A stretch of 64,000 nt of DNA from NCBI RefSeq assembly GCF_020520425.1, contig NC_079490.1:124330715-124394714 (forward strand), in the 5' to 3' direction. The notes below the pieces were generated by a model, which saw only the letters and a program-made list of their open reading frames with translations, was not told where the DNA came from and searched no databases. The stretch comes from Spinacia oleracea. Taxonomy: Eukaryota > Streptophyta > Magnoliopsida > Caryophyllales > Amaranthaceae. The translations under genes and the position numbers were made by a program. Positions within the stretch are counted from its first letter, which is position 1, and the number at the start of each line of letters is the position of its first letter. Positions 31,963 to 42,172 of this stretch are shown piece after piece.

Positions 31963-34694
31963 TGTAACGCCCCGACCTCTAAATCACTTATTAAAGCATA
32001 ATTAGCAGCAGAATTAACCTAATTCGGTCGGGACATTACCCGCCGTAATTCCCTCTTAGGAATTACAAGGCAACCATCATATTAATTACTATTAATCTCC
32101 ACAATTAGCATAATAATCCTTTTTAATTCCTTAATAAAAGTACGAAACTTAATCAAGAATCTTTACTTAAACTTGTTACAACTTAAAATTAACTTAGGTG
32201 AACTTGGTAACAGTGAAATCCTCGCCACTACTCGTTTCCGTGGTCCCCAGCAGTACCTAAAACGGAAAACAAAACGGTGAGCCGAAGACTCAGTAACGAG
32301 TTACCCTAGCATCGTAACATCATTTCAATTCATTTTATTTAATAACACAGGGAGAATAGAATATAGTAAAACATTTAATAAATCATCATTTCAAAAGCAT
32401 CATTTCGAAATATCATTTTCGATAATATCATTTTAGGAATTTCAGGAACATTATTTCAAGAATATCATTTCAGGAACATCATTTCATTAACGTTTTTCCT
32501 TTTAACAATATTATTCTGGTCGTCAGGACTTTACAGGAAAACATGGTAGGACGTCTCCTACGAACAGGGGAAGCCAGTGCTTCATAACAGGGGGAGTCAA
32601 TGCTCCATAGCAGGGGAAGCCAGTGCTTCATTTCAGGGGGAACCTTGGTTCCATATCAGGGGAAGCCAGTGCTTCTTATCAGGGGGAGCATGGGCTCCAT
32701 ATCAGGGGAACTTGACCAGTTCTTACACTTTTATTTATCATGTTTACATTTCTTTTAATCGAACATTAATCAGGAAAATCTCAATCATTCAGGGTGGTTT
32801 AATAAACCATTAAATCTCGTTATTTCATAAAATCATTTCTTTCAGGAATAATAATAATTCATTAAATCAATACTTTGCATAAAGCTGCATTATCGTAAAA
32901 CAATTCAACCAAATCATACTTGTAATCCCGCAATTCATAAAACATCATTATAAAACATCAATCATTCATAACATCATTCATAAATACATTTCGAAGGGAA
33001 TGCGGGTACTAGCAATAACCGTTACCTCAATTCCACGATTTGCGAGGCCTTTTTCGTTGGTTCGTTCTTCCTGAGCTCCGAGAATCGAGATCTTATAAAA
33101 TAATAATTATTGACTTAGTAAATCTATTTTAATAAAACTAATAATTTAAATATATAAATTTCTTTATGTAAAAAAAAAGAATAATTGGTAGTTATTGAGT
33201 CATTTATAAAATTCCTTTATAAGAATGTTAAAGTACTTAACCAAAATTATTCTTACAAAACATGAATTAGCAAAAGTCAATATAGAAAAGCAGTAATACT
33301 TACTCAATATTAGTGGTACTAGTTTTATAAGTTGGGTGGGCTGACTTCAATGAATAAAACCAAAAGTTCCAATTGGAACTTCGGTTACTGGAAGTTTGAA
33401 GCAGAGTAAAGCAAAGGCACGAAGAGGGAGAAAGAAAAGGGGCGGCGGTTCGCGACTGGAGGAAGGGCGGTGGCTCAGCCTAGGCGGAGTGGCGTTACGC
33501 CAGAAAGGAGGGGGGGGGGTACGCCGGGTTGGAAGCAGTGGTTTTTGGTTGCGCGCATCTTGCGCGGAGGAGATGGAGGGGAGAGGCAGGGCAATGCGAT
33601 AGAGAAGGAGAAAAGACGGCGGGGGTGTCTGCGGTTGGGCGGCCAGCACCGCGAACCCGCGCCAGAGGCGAAGGTGGTGGTGGTTGTTCCGCGGCGGAGA
33701 AACAACAAGGGAGGGGAGATGGAGGTCGTGCAAAACAGGGGAATTACAGGGAATGGGGTGTTTTCCGGTCAATTCTGGGCGGGGAAGGGTTGGTTCATGG
33801 TCACAGCGGATGGGGATGGGGTGGGGAGGCGTCGGAGGTGGTTGCGGAGTGGTGGTGCAGCATTGGGTGGCGCGGAAGAGAAACGAAAAGGGAGTGGGGG
33901 AAACGCGGCACTGCGGGCCGGTTTTGGTCGAAGGAACAGGGAGGAGTTTGAGGTGGTGTTAGGCGACAGTGGTGGTGATGATAGGGTGGTAGGAAGTGGC
34001 GGGTAATGATGGTGGTCAGTGGTTGTTGTTGGTGGTGGTCACGGTGGCTCGAATCAGAGAACACAAGGGAATGAGAGTTTCAGTTTGTGAATTGATTTTG
34101 GGCTGGGAAACAAAATGGAAATTGGATGTCTGATTTAAAAACCAAGAAGTGTGAAGGAGAAGATTCATAGCTTGGGGTCCAAGGATTTGTAAGTGGACTG
34201 ATTTTGAGGGAAGGAAGGAAGTATTGACTTCCTGTTTTGTACGTGGAGAGCAAGGGAGAGAAAAAGATGCCAATTTGTTCCTTAGGGGCAATTTGGTCAT
34301 TTCACTTAGTTAGGCAAGATTTCTGAAAATTGGTTTCTATTTTTAGAAAATTAATTTGAATAGAAATATTTATTTAAATTTAAGTTTTAAAAATATCGTT
34401 AACGAAAAATGAATTTAGTTTCCGAATAATAAGAACGTTTTGAAATTATTAAAAAAAATCCGAAATCAATTACGAAATAACTAATATTTAAAAAGTAGCT
34501 TAAACTCGTAAATTTGAAATTAAATCATAGAATCTGAAAGTTAATAAATAGTGTAACAATAATTAAAAATTCAAGCGAAATGAAACTTCGTTAATAAAAA
34601 AAATAAAGTTCGAATTTTAGATTTAAAACGATTTTAAGCTAAATAAAAATAATTAAGCCTAATTAACCGAGTTTTAAAAATTCGGGATATTACA
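31963..34694 (-). repeat. 5' LTR of the LARD-like element (2732 bp)
   Basis: Near-identical to 26155-28885 at an offset of 5808 bp. It has the same hairpin array (32544-32727) and GC block (33400-34010). The differences I saw are single substitutions and homopolymer lengths. Confidence 0.88.
32544..32727. repeat. Array of eight 23-bp hairpin units (5' LTR copy)
   Basis: Same eight units as at 26736-26919, same order and register; I saw no difference between the two arrays. Confidence 0.9.
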
Positions 34695-34785
34695 TTCTTG
34701 AGGGACTTCCCCTAGCCTTATACATTGAAAAGAGTTTCTTGATTGTCTTCGAGAGCCCTTATGCGAGCCTCAGCTTCCTCAACAC
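34695..34785 (-). pseudogene. T_B pol copy 1, continued
   Basis: Minus-strand frame VEEAEARIRALEDNQETLF..GKSL, directly upstream of the linker that ends at 26154. Compared with copies 2 and 3 there is one extra T at the junction with the LARD-like element and no target-site duplication. The CACTA transposon begins at 34786. Confidence 0.7.
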
Positions 34786-36699
34786 CACTAGTAGAAAAAT
34801 TGACATGTGCTTCCCTTCAAATGCGACTCATTTGATAAATTGGCAGCTCTTGAGAGTCCTAAAAAAAAAAGAAAATATATATTTTCACAAGTGCGGGCTC
34901 ATTTTAGAAAATAAGCAGCACTTGTATTCAAGAACTCAAGTGCGGGCTCATTTCACAACGAGCCGCACAAAAGATTCCCAAAAATAAAGGTAGCACAAAA
35001 AAAATACCTCCTTCCCCTCACATTCGTTCTTCGCTTCTTTCTGTCTCCCCGACACTTATCTCTTTTCCTCTTCACCTTCGTTTTCTTCCACCTCACTCAT
35101 CACCTTCGTCTCCTCGCCGCCGGAGATCATCGTCGAACCTCTTTGTTGGCGGCTGCTTAATTGTTCTTTGTTGTTGTGGTGTTGATTGTTGCAGTATAGC
35201 TTCTTTATCCTCATCTCTTGTCTTCGCACTCTCTCTCGCCTCCAGTCCGCACCGCTGCTGCCAATGGTGGTCGTGAAACCTTCATCAACTGTAATCCATT
35301 ATCAATTGGTAAACTCTTTACCATTCCACAAATCAATGATATAGTAAATTAAATTTCCCAATTGACCAAACCCTAACTTTCTCTACTTAGATTATTTATC
35401 TCCTATTGTTCGGTGCACCACTTCCTCCGTCGTCGGAGCCGTGTTGTGGTGGTGGTGATGCCCACCTTGTGGGTTATTCGTTGACTTGTCGTTGCGGCTC
35501 TACTCTACCCATGTTGTCCCCTGCATCGTCTCTTCTGGAGCTCCATGGGTTTCCGTAGTTGCGGTTTCTTTTGGTGTTGGTTGGGTCCTCTTTATTCCTC
35601 CATTTCATTTAATGGTATACTTCTAGCTCAAGTCATTTTTGCTTTATTTTAGTTTTGCCCAATTCAATTGCTGTAGTCTATGGAAAACAATTTGTTATTG
35701 GTTTATTATTTTGATTAATGTAAAAACAATTTCAGTTATTTAAATTAAGTATTTCAATTATGAATTTGAATAATTCAAATTATTTCATATCTAAAACATA
35801 AGCATGTGAGCAAGGCATATTATGATTAAATGGGCCTGTCAATCGTTCACTGGAAATGCTTCTGAAACTTGCTGTTAGTATCCTGCATACTTTCAGTAAC
35901 ACCTCTACACTTAGTAACATATTTCATATATTTGCAGCTTGCCTTGGTTATTAGTAGAGATGCCCTATCTTGTTAACATTGCCAATATACAAGAATTTTG
36001 TCTCACATGAGGACTTAGCTTGTTCTGCCATGAGCTGTGCCCCTGTAGAATATTGTTTGTGCTGTTTAGCTGCAGACTGAGTGTCTATTACACAATACCT
36101 TGAAATTTGAACTGTTTCAATGCTCTTTTTCTTATACATTGTGGTTGATCTTAATTCTTAAGCTAATGTTGCTATGAACAAATGCATCCATTATATTTGT
36201 ATAAGAGATGAATCTTTGTACACCTTTTAACTTGTATGCATTTAGCAGGAAGTAACTAGCTCCCCCCCCTCCCCCGCCCTTTCCGATTTGGGTGTTCATT
36301 AGATTTGGATATTCTGGGAGATTTTTAATGTAAAATTTTGGATTTTGGATTTTGATTCTTGATTTTATTTTTTACATTTATTTTGGTGATTGAAGATCTA
36401 TATTGATCGTAGTTATGTTTGGTGGTTATTTTTGTTAAAGAGGGTAAAGAGTAGGTGTTAAGTAAATCGATATAAACATACATAATTGACTGACAATTGA
36501 TACTCCCTAGTTGATTCTTATGTTTTAAGAGTTTTTTGTTTGGTGGTTATTTCCGATTTTTGTATATTTATGAAGTATAATTTATCTCTGAGTGGTAGCG
36601 CAGTTGGGTGGATGTTACAAAAAGGGTTTAGGTAGAAATTATGTATGAATTATTTATCCTACCCATTTTATCCTAATGCCAATCGACATTTGGATGCAG

Positions 36700-36781
36700 G
36701 TGAATCATGTCCCAACAGCAAGTCATCAAATTCGACCATATGGCTGATGAGCAGGATGTGGCAGAATTCATTGATGTTATT
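36700..36781 (+). other. Exon-like segment in CACTA copy A (unknown 25-codon start)
   Basis: A splice-acceptor-like TTTGGATGCAG precedes 36700. ATG at 36707 opens a frame of 25 codons (MSQQQVIKFDHMADEQDVAE...) up to a donor GTGAG at 36782. Copies B (ATG 44102) and C (ATG 51327) keep the acceptor, frame and donor with one or two substitutions. I do not recognise the protein. It could be a captured host exon or part of a CACTA accessory gene; expression is not shown. Confidence 0.4.
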
Positions 36782-37079
36782 GTGAGTTCTTTTTGGGAAA
36801 TGGGATATTGAATATTTACTTATTTTGGTGTGATTAGGAACGTAAGTCAAAAGAGAAAAGGTGTACCATTCAAGACTGGTCAAGGGTACTATTCTAAATT
36901 TTCAAGTTTGTAGCTTTCTACTTTTCTGCACTGGTTTGTGAGAAAAATAGCCAATTCTTCCAGATGTTGCTTTTTCTTTCGGTTCTTCATGTTTCACTGC
37001 ATTGTTCCCGAATGTTAATGCTTATTTAGAGACTAACCATCAGTTTTCTCTCATAAGGTACGTGGTAATATATGAGGAG

Positions 37080-38815
37080 TTTTGTAGCTAAAAATTGTAG
37101 GAATAGTCATTTTAGTCAAAATATGACCTATAATGAACAAACAAGCTTCAATTGTGCATAACTTGACCAATGTAGGTGAGAATGAGCCTTATAAACATTA
37201 AAATAAGTCTAATAAACATGTAAAGTATTTAAAATACTTATTTCGGTTCATTAGTTGAAAGTTGAGACCGAAATAAGCCATTTAGTCAAAATGTGACCAA
37301 TAACAATCAAACGAGCCTTAAATGAGAATAACTTCACCAAAGTAGGTAAACATTAGTACTTGATACACAAAATAATAAATATTAAACATGTATAGGGTTT
37401 AAAATACTTATTTAAGTTCATTAGTTGAAAATTATGAGTTAAATAAGCTATTTTAGTCAAAATGTGACCTATAATGATTAAACGAGACTTAATGTGCATA
37501 CCTTGACCAAAATCGGTGAGTATGAGCGTTAGGAACATAAAACTAAGTATATTAAACGTATAACGGGTTTAAAATACTTATTTAAGTTCATTAGTTGAAA
37601 GTTGAGACCGAAATAAGTAATTTTAGTCAAAATGTGACCTATAATAAACTAACGAGGCTTAAATGTGCATAACATCACTAAAATGGATGAGAATGAGTCT
37701 TTGAAACATAAAACATAGTGTATCAAACATGGAAAGACTTTAAAATACTCATTTAAGTTCATTAGTTAAACGTTGAGACCAAAATTAGCCATTTTAGTCA
37801 AAATGTGACCGATAATGAACTAACGAGGCTTAAATGTACATAACTTCACCAAAATGTATGAGAATTAGTCTTCGAAACATAAAACTAAGTGTGTTAAACA
37901 TGGAAATACTTTAAAATACTCATTTAAGTTCATCAGTTGAAACGGAAATTATCCATTTCAGTAAAAACGTGACCGATAATGAACTATCGAGGCTTAAATG
38001 TGCATAACTTCACCAAAATGGTGAGAATGAGTCTTTGAAACATAAAACTAAGTGTATTAAATATGGAAAGACTTTAAAATACTCATTTAAGTTCATTAGT
38101 TGAAAGTTGGGACCTAAATTAGCCATTTTAGTCGAAATGTGACCGATAATGAACTAACGAGACTTAAATGTGCATAACTTCACTAAAATGGGTGAGAGTG
38201 AGTCTTTGAAACATAAAACTAAGTGTATTAAACATGTAAAGACATTAAAATACTCATTTAAGTTCATTAGTTGAAAGTTGGGACCGAAATTAGTAATTTT
38301 AGTCAAAATGTGGCCGATAATGATCAAACGAGTCTTAAATGTGCATAACTTCACCAAAATGGGTGAGAATTAGTATTTCAAACATAAAAATAAATGTATC
38401 AAACAAGGAAAAGACTTTAAAATACTTATTTAAGTTCATTAATTGAAAGTTGGAACCGAAATTAGCCATTTTAGTCAAAATGTGATCGATAATTAACTAA
38501 CGAGGCTTTAATGTGCATAACTTTTCCAAAAAGGGTGAGAATGAGTATTTGAAAGATAAGATTAAGTGTATTAAACTTATAAAGACTTTAAAATACTCAT
38601 TTAAGTTCATTAGATGAAAGTTGGGACCGAAATTAGCCATTTTAGTCAAAATGTGATCGATAATGAACTAACGAGGCTTAAATGTGCACAAGCTCACCAA
38701 AATGCGTGAGAATGAGTCTTTGAAAACATAAAACTATGTGTATTAAACATGGAAATAATTTAAAATACTCATTTAAGTTCATTAGTTGAAAGTTGGGACC
38801 GAAATTAACCAATTT
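37080..38815. repeat. Tandem array of about 170-bp units in CACTA copy A
   Basis: About ten units of 163-175 bp, each with CAAAATGTGACC, AACGAGGCTTAAATGTGCATAA, and TTTAAGTTCATTAGTTGAAAG. Units are diverged by 5-20 percent by eye. The array lies between the two exon-like segments, where an intron would be. Copy B has one unit fewer. Confidence 0.88.
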
Positions 38816-38945
38816 TATTATTATACGGTTCATTATTTCTTTGTTTAATTTGAACAAATTAAGTCTTAATTTATTGTATGATTCAATATATATTTATAAT
38901 ATAACTAAAGTGTATATATATTCTTTGATGGTTGATATTTTTAAG

Positions 38946-39041
38946 GTATTCAATAATCGGAGGGAGCGGCCTTTCACCTTTGAGGAGATAGATGAAGTTC
39001 GAGAAATGTTGGCAAACTTCATTACGAGTGATTGTCTTTGA
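38946..39041 (+). other. Exon-like segment in CACTA copy A (31-codon C-terminus)
   Basis: After an acceptor-like TTTTTAAG the frame VFNNRRERPFTFEEIDEVRE... runs 31 codons to TGA, followed by AATAAA-poor, AT-rich sequence. It is charged and coil-like and looks like the end of a small protein, and is identical in copy B (46178-46273). I do not recognise it. It may be the last exon of the gene whose first coding exon is at 36707. Confidence 0.35.
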
Positions 39042-39239
39042 TATTTTCTTGTACTGAATCTTAAATTATGGATTCAAGTTTTTCATATGATTGTAATGTA
39101 ATCGAATTTTACATTTACAAGTATATACTATTTAATTTAATTATCTATAAAATTGGATACTTTTTATGTGACGCATGGAGGCTAATCAGTGGCGTGGTCC
39201 AATTATAATATGTAGCAGGGAAATCGGTTATACAACAAA

Positions 39240-39650
39240 TCTAGCTCATGTGCGGCTCATTTATAGGCCAAGTGCGGCTCATTTATAGGCAAAGTGCGGA
39301 TCATTTATAAGCCAAGTGCTGCTCATTTATATATCAAGTGCGGCTCATTTTTATGCTTGTGCTTCCCATTTCTATGTCAAGTGCGGGCTCATTTTCAAAT
39401 TTGGCAGCACCAAATATGTCAAGTGAGGGCTCATTTTCAAAATTGGCAGCACCAAATATGTCATGTGCGGGCTCATATTCTAAAATTTGCAGCACAAAAT
39501 ATGTCAAGTGCGGGCTCATTTTCCAAATTGGCAGCACTTGAAACATCAAGTGCTGCCAATATTTTGGCAGCACTTGAGAAACCTCGAATGCGGGCAGGCC
39601 ATGTGCTGCACATGTAAAAGCCCGCACTAAGCCCCTTAAAATGAACCCGC
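39240..39650. repeat. CACTA subterminal repeats, copy A
   Basis: Five units of AAGTGCGGCTCATTTATA are followed by four of AAGTGCGGGCTCATTTTC...TTGGCAGCACCAAATATG. The block ends in alternative hairpins at 39530-39577: GGCAGCACTTGA pairs with TCAAGTGCTGCC, which can instead pair with the next GGCAGCACTTGA. Such motif clusters are the transposase-binding regions of CACTA elements. Confidence 0.75.
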
Positions 39651-39854
39651 ACTTGAATTTTGAAATTGATTTTTGGAAATTGTATTTTATACTGAGTTCC
39701 AGAATAGGAACGGCCTCGGGTATTAGACTTTGGCTCTTGGATTTTGAAACATGTTCTAGCAAATGGTACTTTCGCACGGAGTTGTCCCAACCACCTAACA
39801 AGGATAATGGTATCGTCATTATCCCAATGGGGAGACACAATTTAGGTGTCTACA
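39651..39854 (-). repeat. T_A LTR tail in duplication unit 2
   Basis: The outermost 204-205 bp of the T_A 5' LTR, ending GTGTCTACA before the duplicated target site gtcgg. It matches 23725-23928 with few changes. Its presence here proves that the duplicated block was copied from the T_A/T_B junction. Confidence 0.85.
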
Positions 39855-39859
39855 GTCGG

Positions 39860-42172
39860 GGAATTGGTTCTCCTCTCTTGGGAGGTATGTGTAACGAAGC
39901 TCTTCCACTTGCTCAGACAACTTCTCGAGATAGGACTGGTATGGGGCTAGGCTTTCGCTTCTGACTTTCCATTTGCCGGAAATCTGATTGATGATTAGGG
40001 ACGAATCCCCGTATACTCGAAGTTTCTGGACGCCCAATGCTAAGGCGGCTTCCAGGCCCATAATGCATGCTTCATATTCGGCTGCATTGTTTGTAACATT
40101 GAATTGCAAATTTGCTGATATGGGAATGTGAGTGCCATCCCGGGCTACTAGGATTACCCCGACACCACATTGAATTGCAAATTTGCTGATTTGAGGCACC
40201 GTCAAAGTGCAGCGACCAACTGTCATCGCTTGTCATTAGAATTTCCTTATCGGGTAGATCGTAATCCTCCTCTTCTGCCTCAATGGGACAATCGGCTAGG
40301 AAATCTGAGACTGCTGAACACTTGATAGATTTTTGAGGGATGTACTTGAGATTGAATTCTGCTAACATAAACAACCATCGGGACAACCGTCCGTTGAAAG
40401 CCGAGTTTTCGAATAGGTACTTGAGAGGATCTGCTTTGCAAATCACATACGGTTTGTGGGAGAGCATGTAATGCCGCAGTTTCTTTGTGGCCCAAACCAA
40501 GGCGATACTGAGCCTTTCGAGTTGAGTATATCTAGTTTCGTACTCGAGTAACTTCTTGCTTAGATAGTACACGGCATTTTCTTTGCCGTCGATCTCTTGG
40601 GCGAGCATGTCCCCTACTGCCGAGTCAGCTATTGTAAGGTAAAGCCTGAGGGGAACCCCCGGTATTGCTGGCTTCAACATGGGTGGATTTGAAAGATAGT
40701 CCTTGATAGTATCAAACGCATGTTGACAGTCTTCGTCCCATACCTTGGGCTCACTCTTGCGGAGTTTTCGGAACACTGGCTCACAAATCATGGTGAGTTT
40801 TGAGATGAATCTACTGATGCATTGTAACTTGCCAAGGAACCCCCAAATTTCTTTCTCATTTGCTGGCGGTTTCTTGACTAGGATGGCCTTGATTTTTGAA
40901 GGATCAGCCTCGATGCCCTGAGAACTGATGACATACCCGAGTAACTTTCCTGACGTTACCCCGAATGCACATTTTTGAGGATTGAGCCTCATATTGTATT
41001 GCGTGAGCCTGTTGAAGATTTTTTGAAGTACTGTTGTATGCTTATGTCGCTCTCTGGATTTGACGATCATATCGTCGACCTATACCTCGATTTCTCTGTG
41101 AATCATGTCGCTCATAATAACTGTGGTTGTTCTTCTATACGTAGCCCCGACGTTCTTTAGTCCGAACGGCATAACTGTATAGCAATAGGAACCCCACTGA
41201 GTAATGAAGGTTGTCTTCTCCATATCTTCCTCTGCCATGGGAATCTGATTGTAGCCTGCTTACCCGTCCATAAAACAGAGTAAGGTATGATTTGCTGTGT
41301 TGTCGACCAAGAGGTCAATGTAAGGCAATGGAAAACCGTATTTAGGGCTAGCCTTGTTAAGAACCCAGCTGTAATCACCGCAAATTCGAACTTTGCCGTC
41401 TTTCTTTGGAACTAGGACGAAATTTAAAATCCATTCTGGATTCTTGGCTTCTCGAATAAACCCGACCTCTAGCTTCTTAGAGACTTATTCTTGAATTTTG
41501 AGGGAAACATCCGGTTTCATGCGACGGAGTTTCTGCTTGATGGGCTTTTAACCTGGAATAAGAGGAATTGTATGCTGACCGATGCTTGGATCAACCCCTG
41601 GCATATCATGATAAGACCTTGCGAAGACGTCTATGTACTCTAAAAGTAGCTTGATAAGATCATCCCGCTCTTCTTGAGATAGAGTCAAACCAATCTAAAC
41701 TAGTTTTGGATCACTGCTGTTAGAAAGATTATCTTTTTCTGTTTCCTCAATTATGGGCGTCCTGTTTCATGATTTTCGATAGCTTTTAAGATTTCAAGGT
41801 CAGCTTCTTGTGAAGCAAAGTTGTTTGGATTAGGAATGTGTTTTGAATTTGGACTTGAAGAGTAGGAGGGAATTGAAGTATTATTGAAATTAACAATCAT
41901 TACATCGGCAACTTTAACTTTAATTTCGGCCTTTAGAGGCTCTTGATTAATGCAAGACTCTAGCCCTAGACTCTTAGAATTATCACTAGACTCTTATCCA
42001 GACTCATCCTCTGACTCGGACTTGCTCATCATAGATCCTTCGCCCACAGTAATCTTGAACATTTTGCCATTTGGAGCAGTAATCTTGAGGGACTTCCCCT
42101 AGCCTTATGCATTGAAAAGAGTTTCTTGATTGTCTTCGAGAGCCCTTATGCGAGCCTCGGCTTCCTCAACAC
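39860..42172 (-). pseudogene. T_B pol copy 2: reverse transcriptase and dual RNase H
   Basis: Minus strand: linker, RT (about 41520-40900), first RNase H, second RNase H. The longest open part (41070-40072, 332 codons) runs from just after the YVDD box through VTSGKLLGYVISSQGIEADP, ETRYTQLERLSIALVWATKK and into the duplicated QICNS segment. The second RNase H continues in another frame (40226-39819). It shares copy 1's defects: YVDD tyrosine to TAG (41082-41080), MDGYAG tyrosine to TAA (41272-41270), and the 21-bp duplication. Also differs from copy 3 by scattered substitutions. Confidence 0.85.

Larger units (their letters stand above)
26155..34694 (-). mobile_element. Young non-autonomous LTR retrotransposon (LARD-like), 8.5 kb
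   Basis: Two nearly identical LTRs (26155-28885 and 31963-34694) flank a 3.08 kb interior. On the minus strand TGGTATCAGAGC (PBS) follows the 5' LTR, and AAGGGGGTAAGAA (polypurine tract) precedes the 3' LTR. By eye I noticed about a dozen differences between the LTRs, so the insertion is recent. The interior keeps only the start of a gag and a decayed zinc knuckle; no protease, RT or integrase. It splits T_B without a visible target-site duplication. PBS plus PPT style suggests a Ty3/gypsy chromovirus relative, but no pol is present to prove it. Confidence 0.85.
34786..39650 (+). mobile_element. CACTA (En/Spm) transposon, copy A, 3' end missing
   Basis: It starts with the CACTA terminal motif CACTAGTAGAAAAA, preceded by cac (possible 3-bp target duplication). 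Subterminal repeats of AAGTGCGGGCTCATTTT and GGCAGCACTTG occur at both ends (34810-34990 and 39240-39650), as in CACTA elements. The matching 3' terminus is absent: at 39651 sequence changes to the T_A LTR tail. No transposase frame is visible. The interior holds a transcript-like pyrimidine-rich leader (about 35000-35290), two exon-like segments and a tandem repeat of about 170-bp units. Orientation is arbitrary beyond the exon reading. Confidence 0.8.

Noticed and set aside
36588..36660. tRNA-like TAGCGCAGTTGG (A-box consensus) in all three CACTA copies
   Set aside because: No B box (GGTTCGANTCC) at the right distance and no cloverleaf; chance, or at best a very decayed SINE head.
37080..38815. 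Possible CRISPR-like array
   Set aside because: Units of about 170 bp tandemly joined without spacers, in plant DNA; an ordinary satellite-type repeat.
39294..39840. Frames of 107-168 codons over the CACTA end and the T_A LTR tail (also at 46526-47072)
   Set aside because: They cross a rearrangement junction and consist of subterminal repeat translation.
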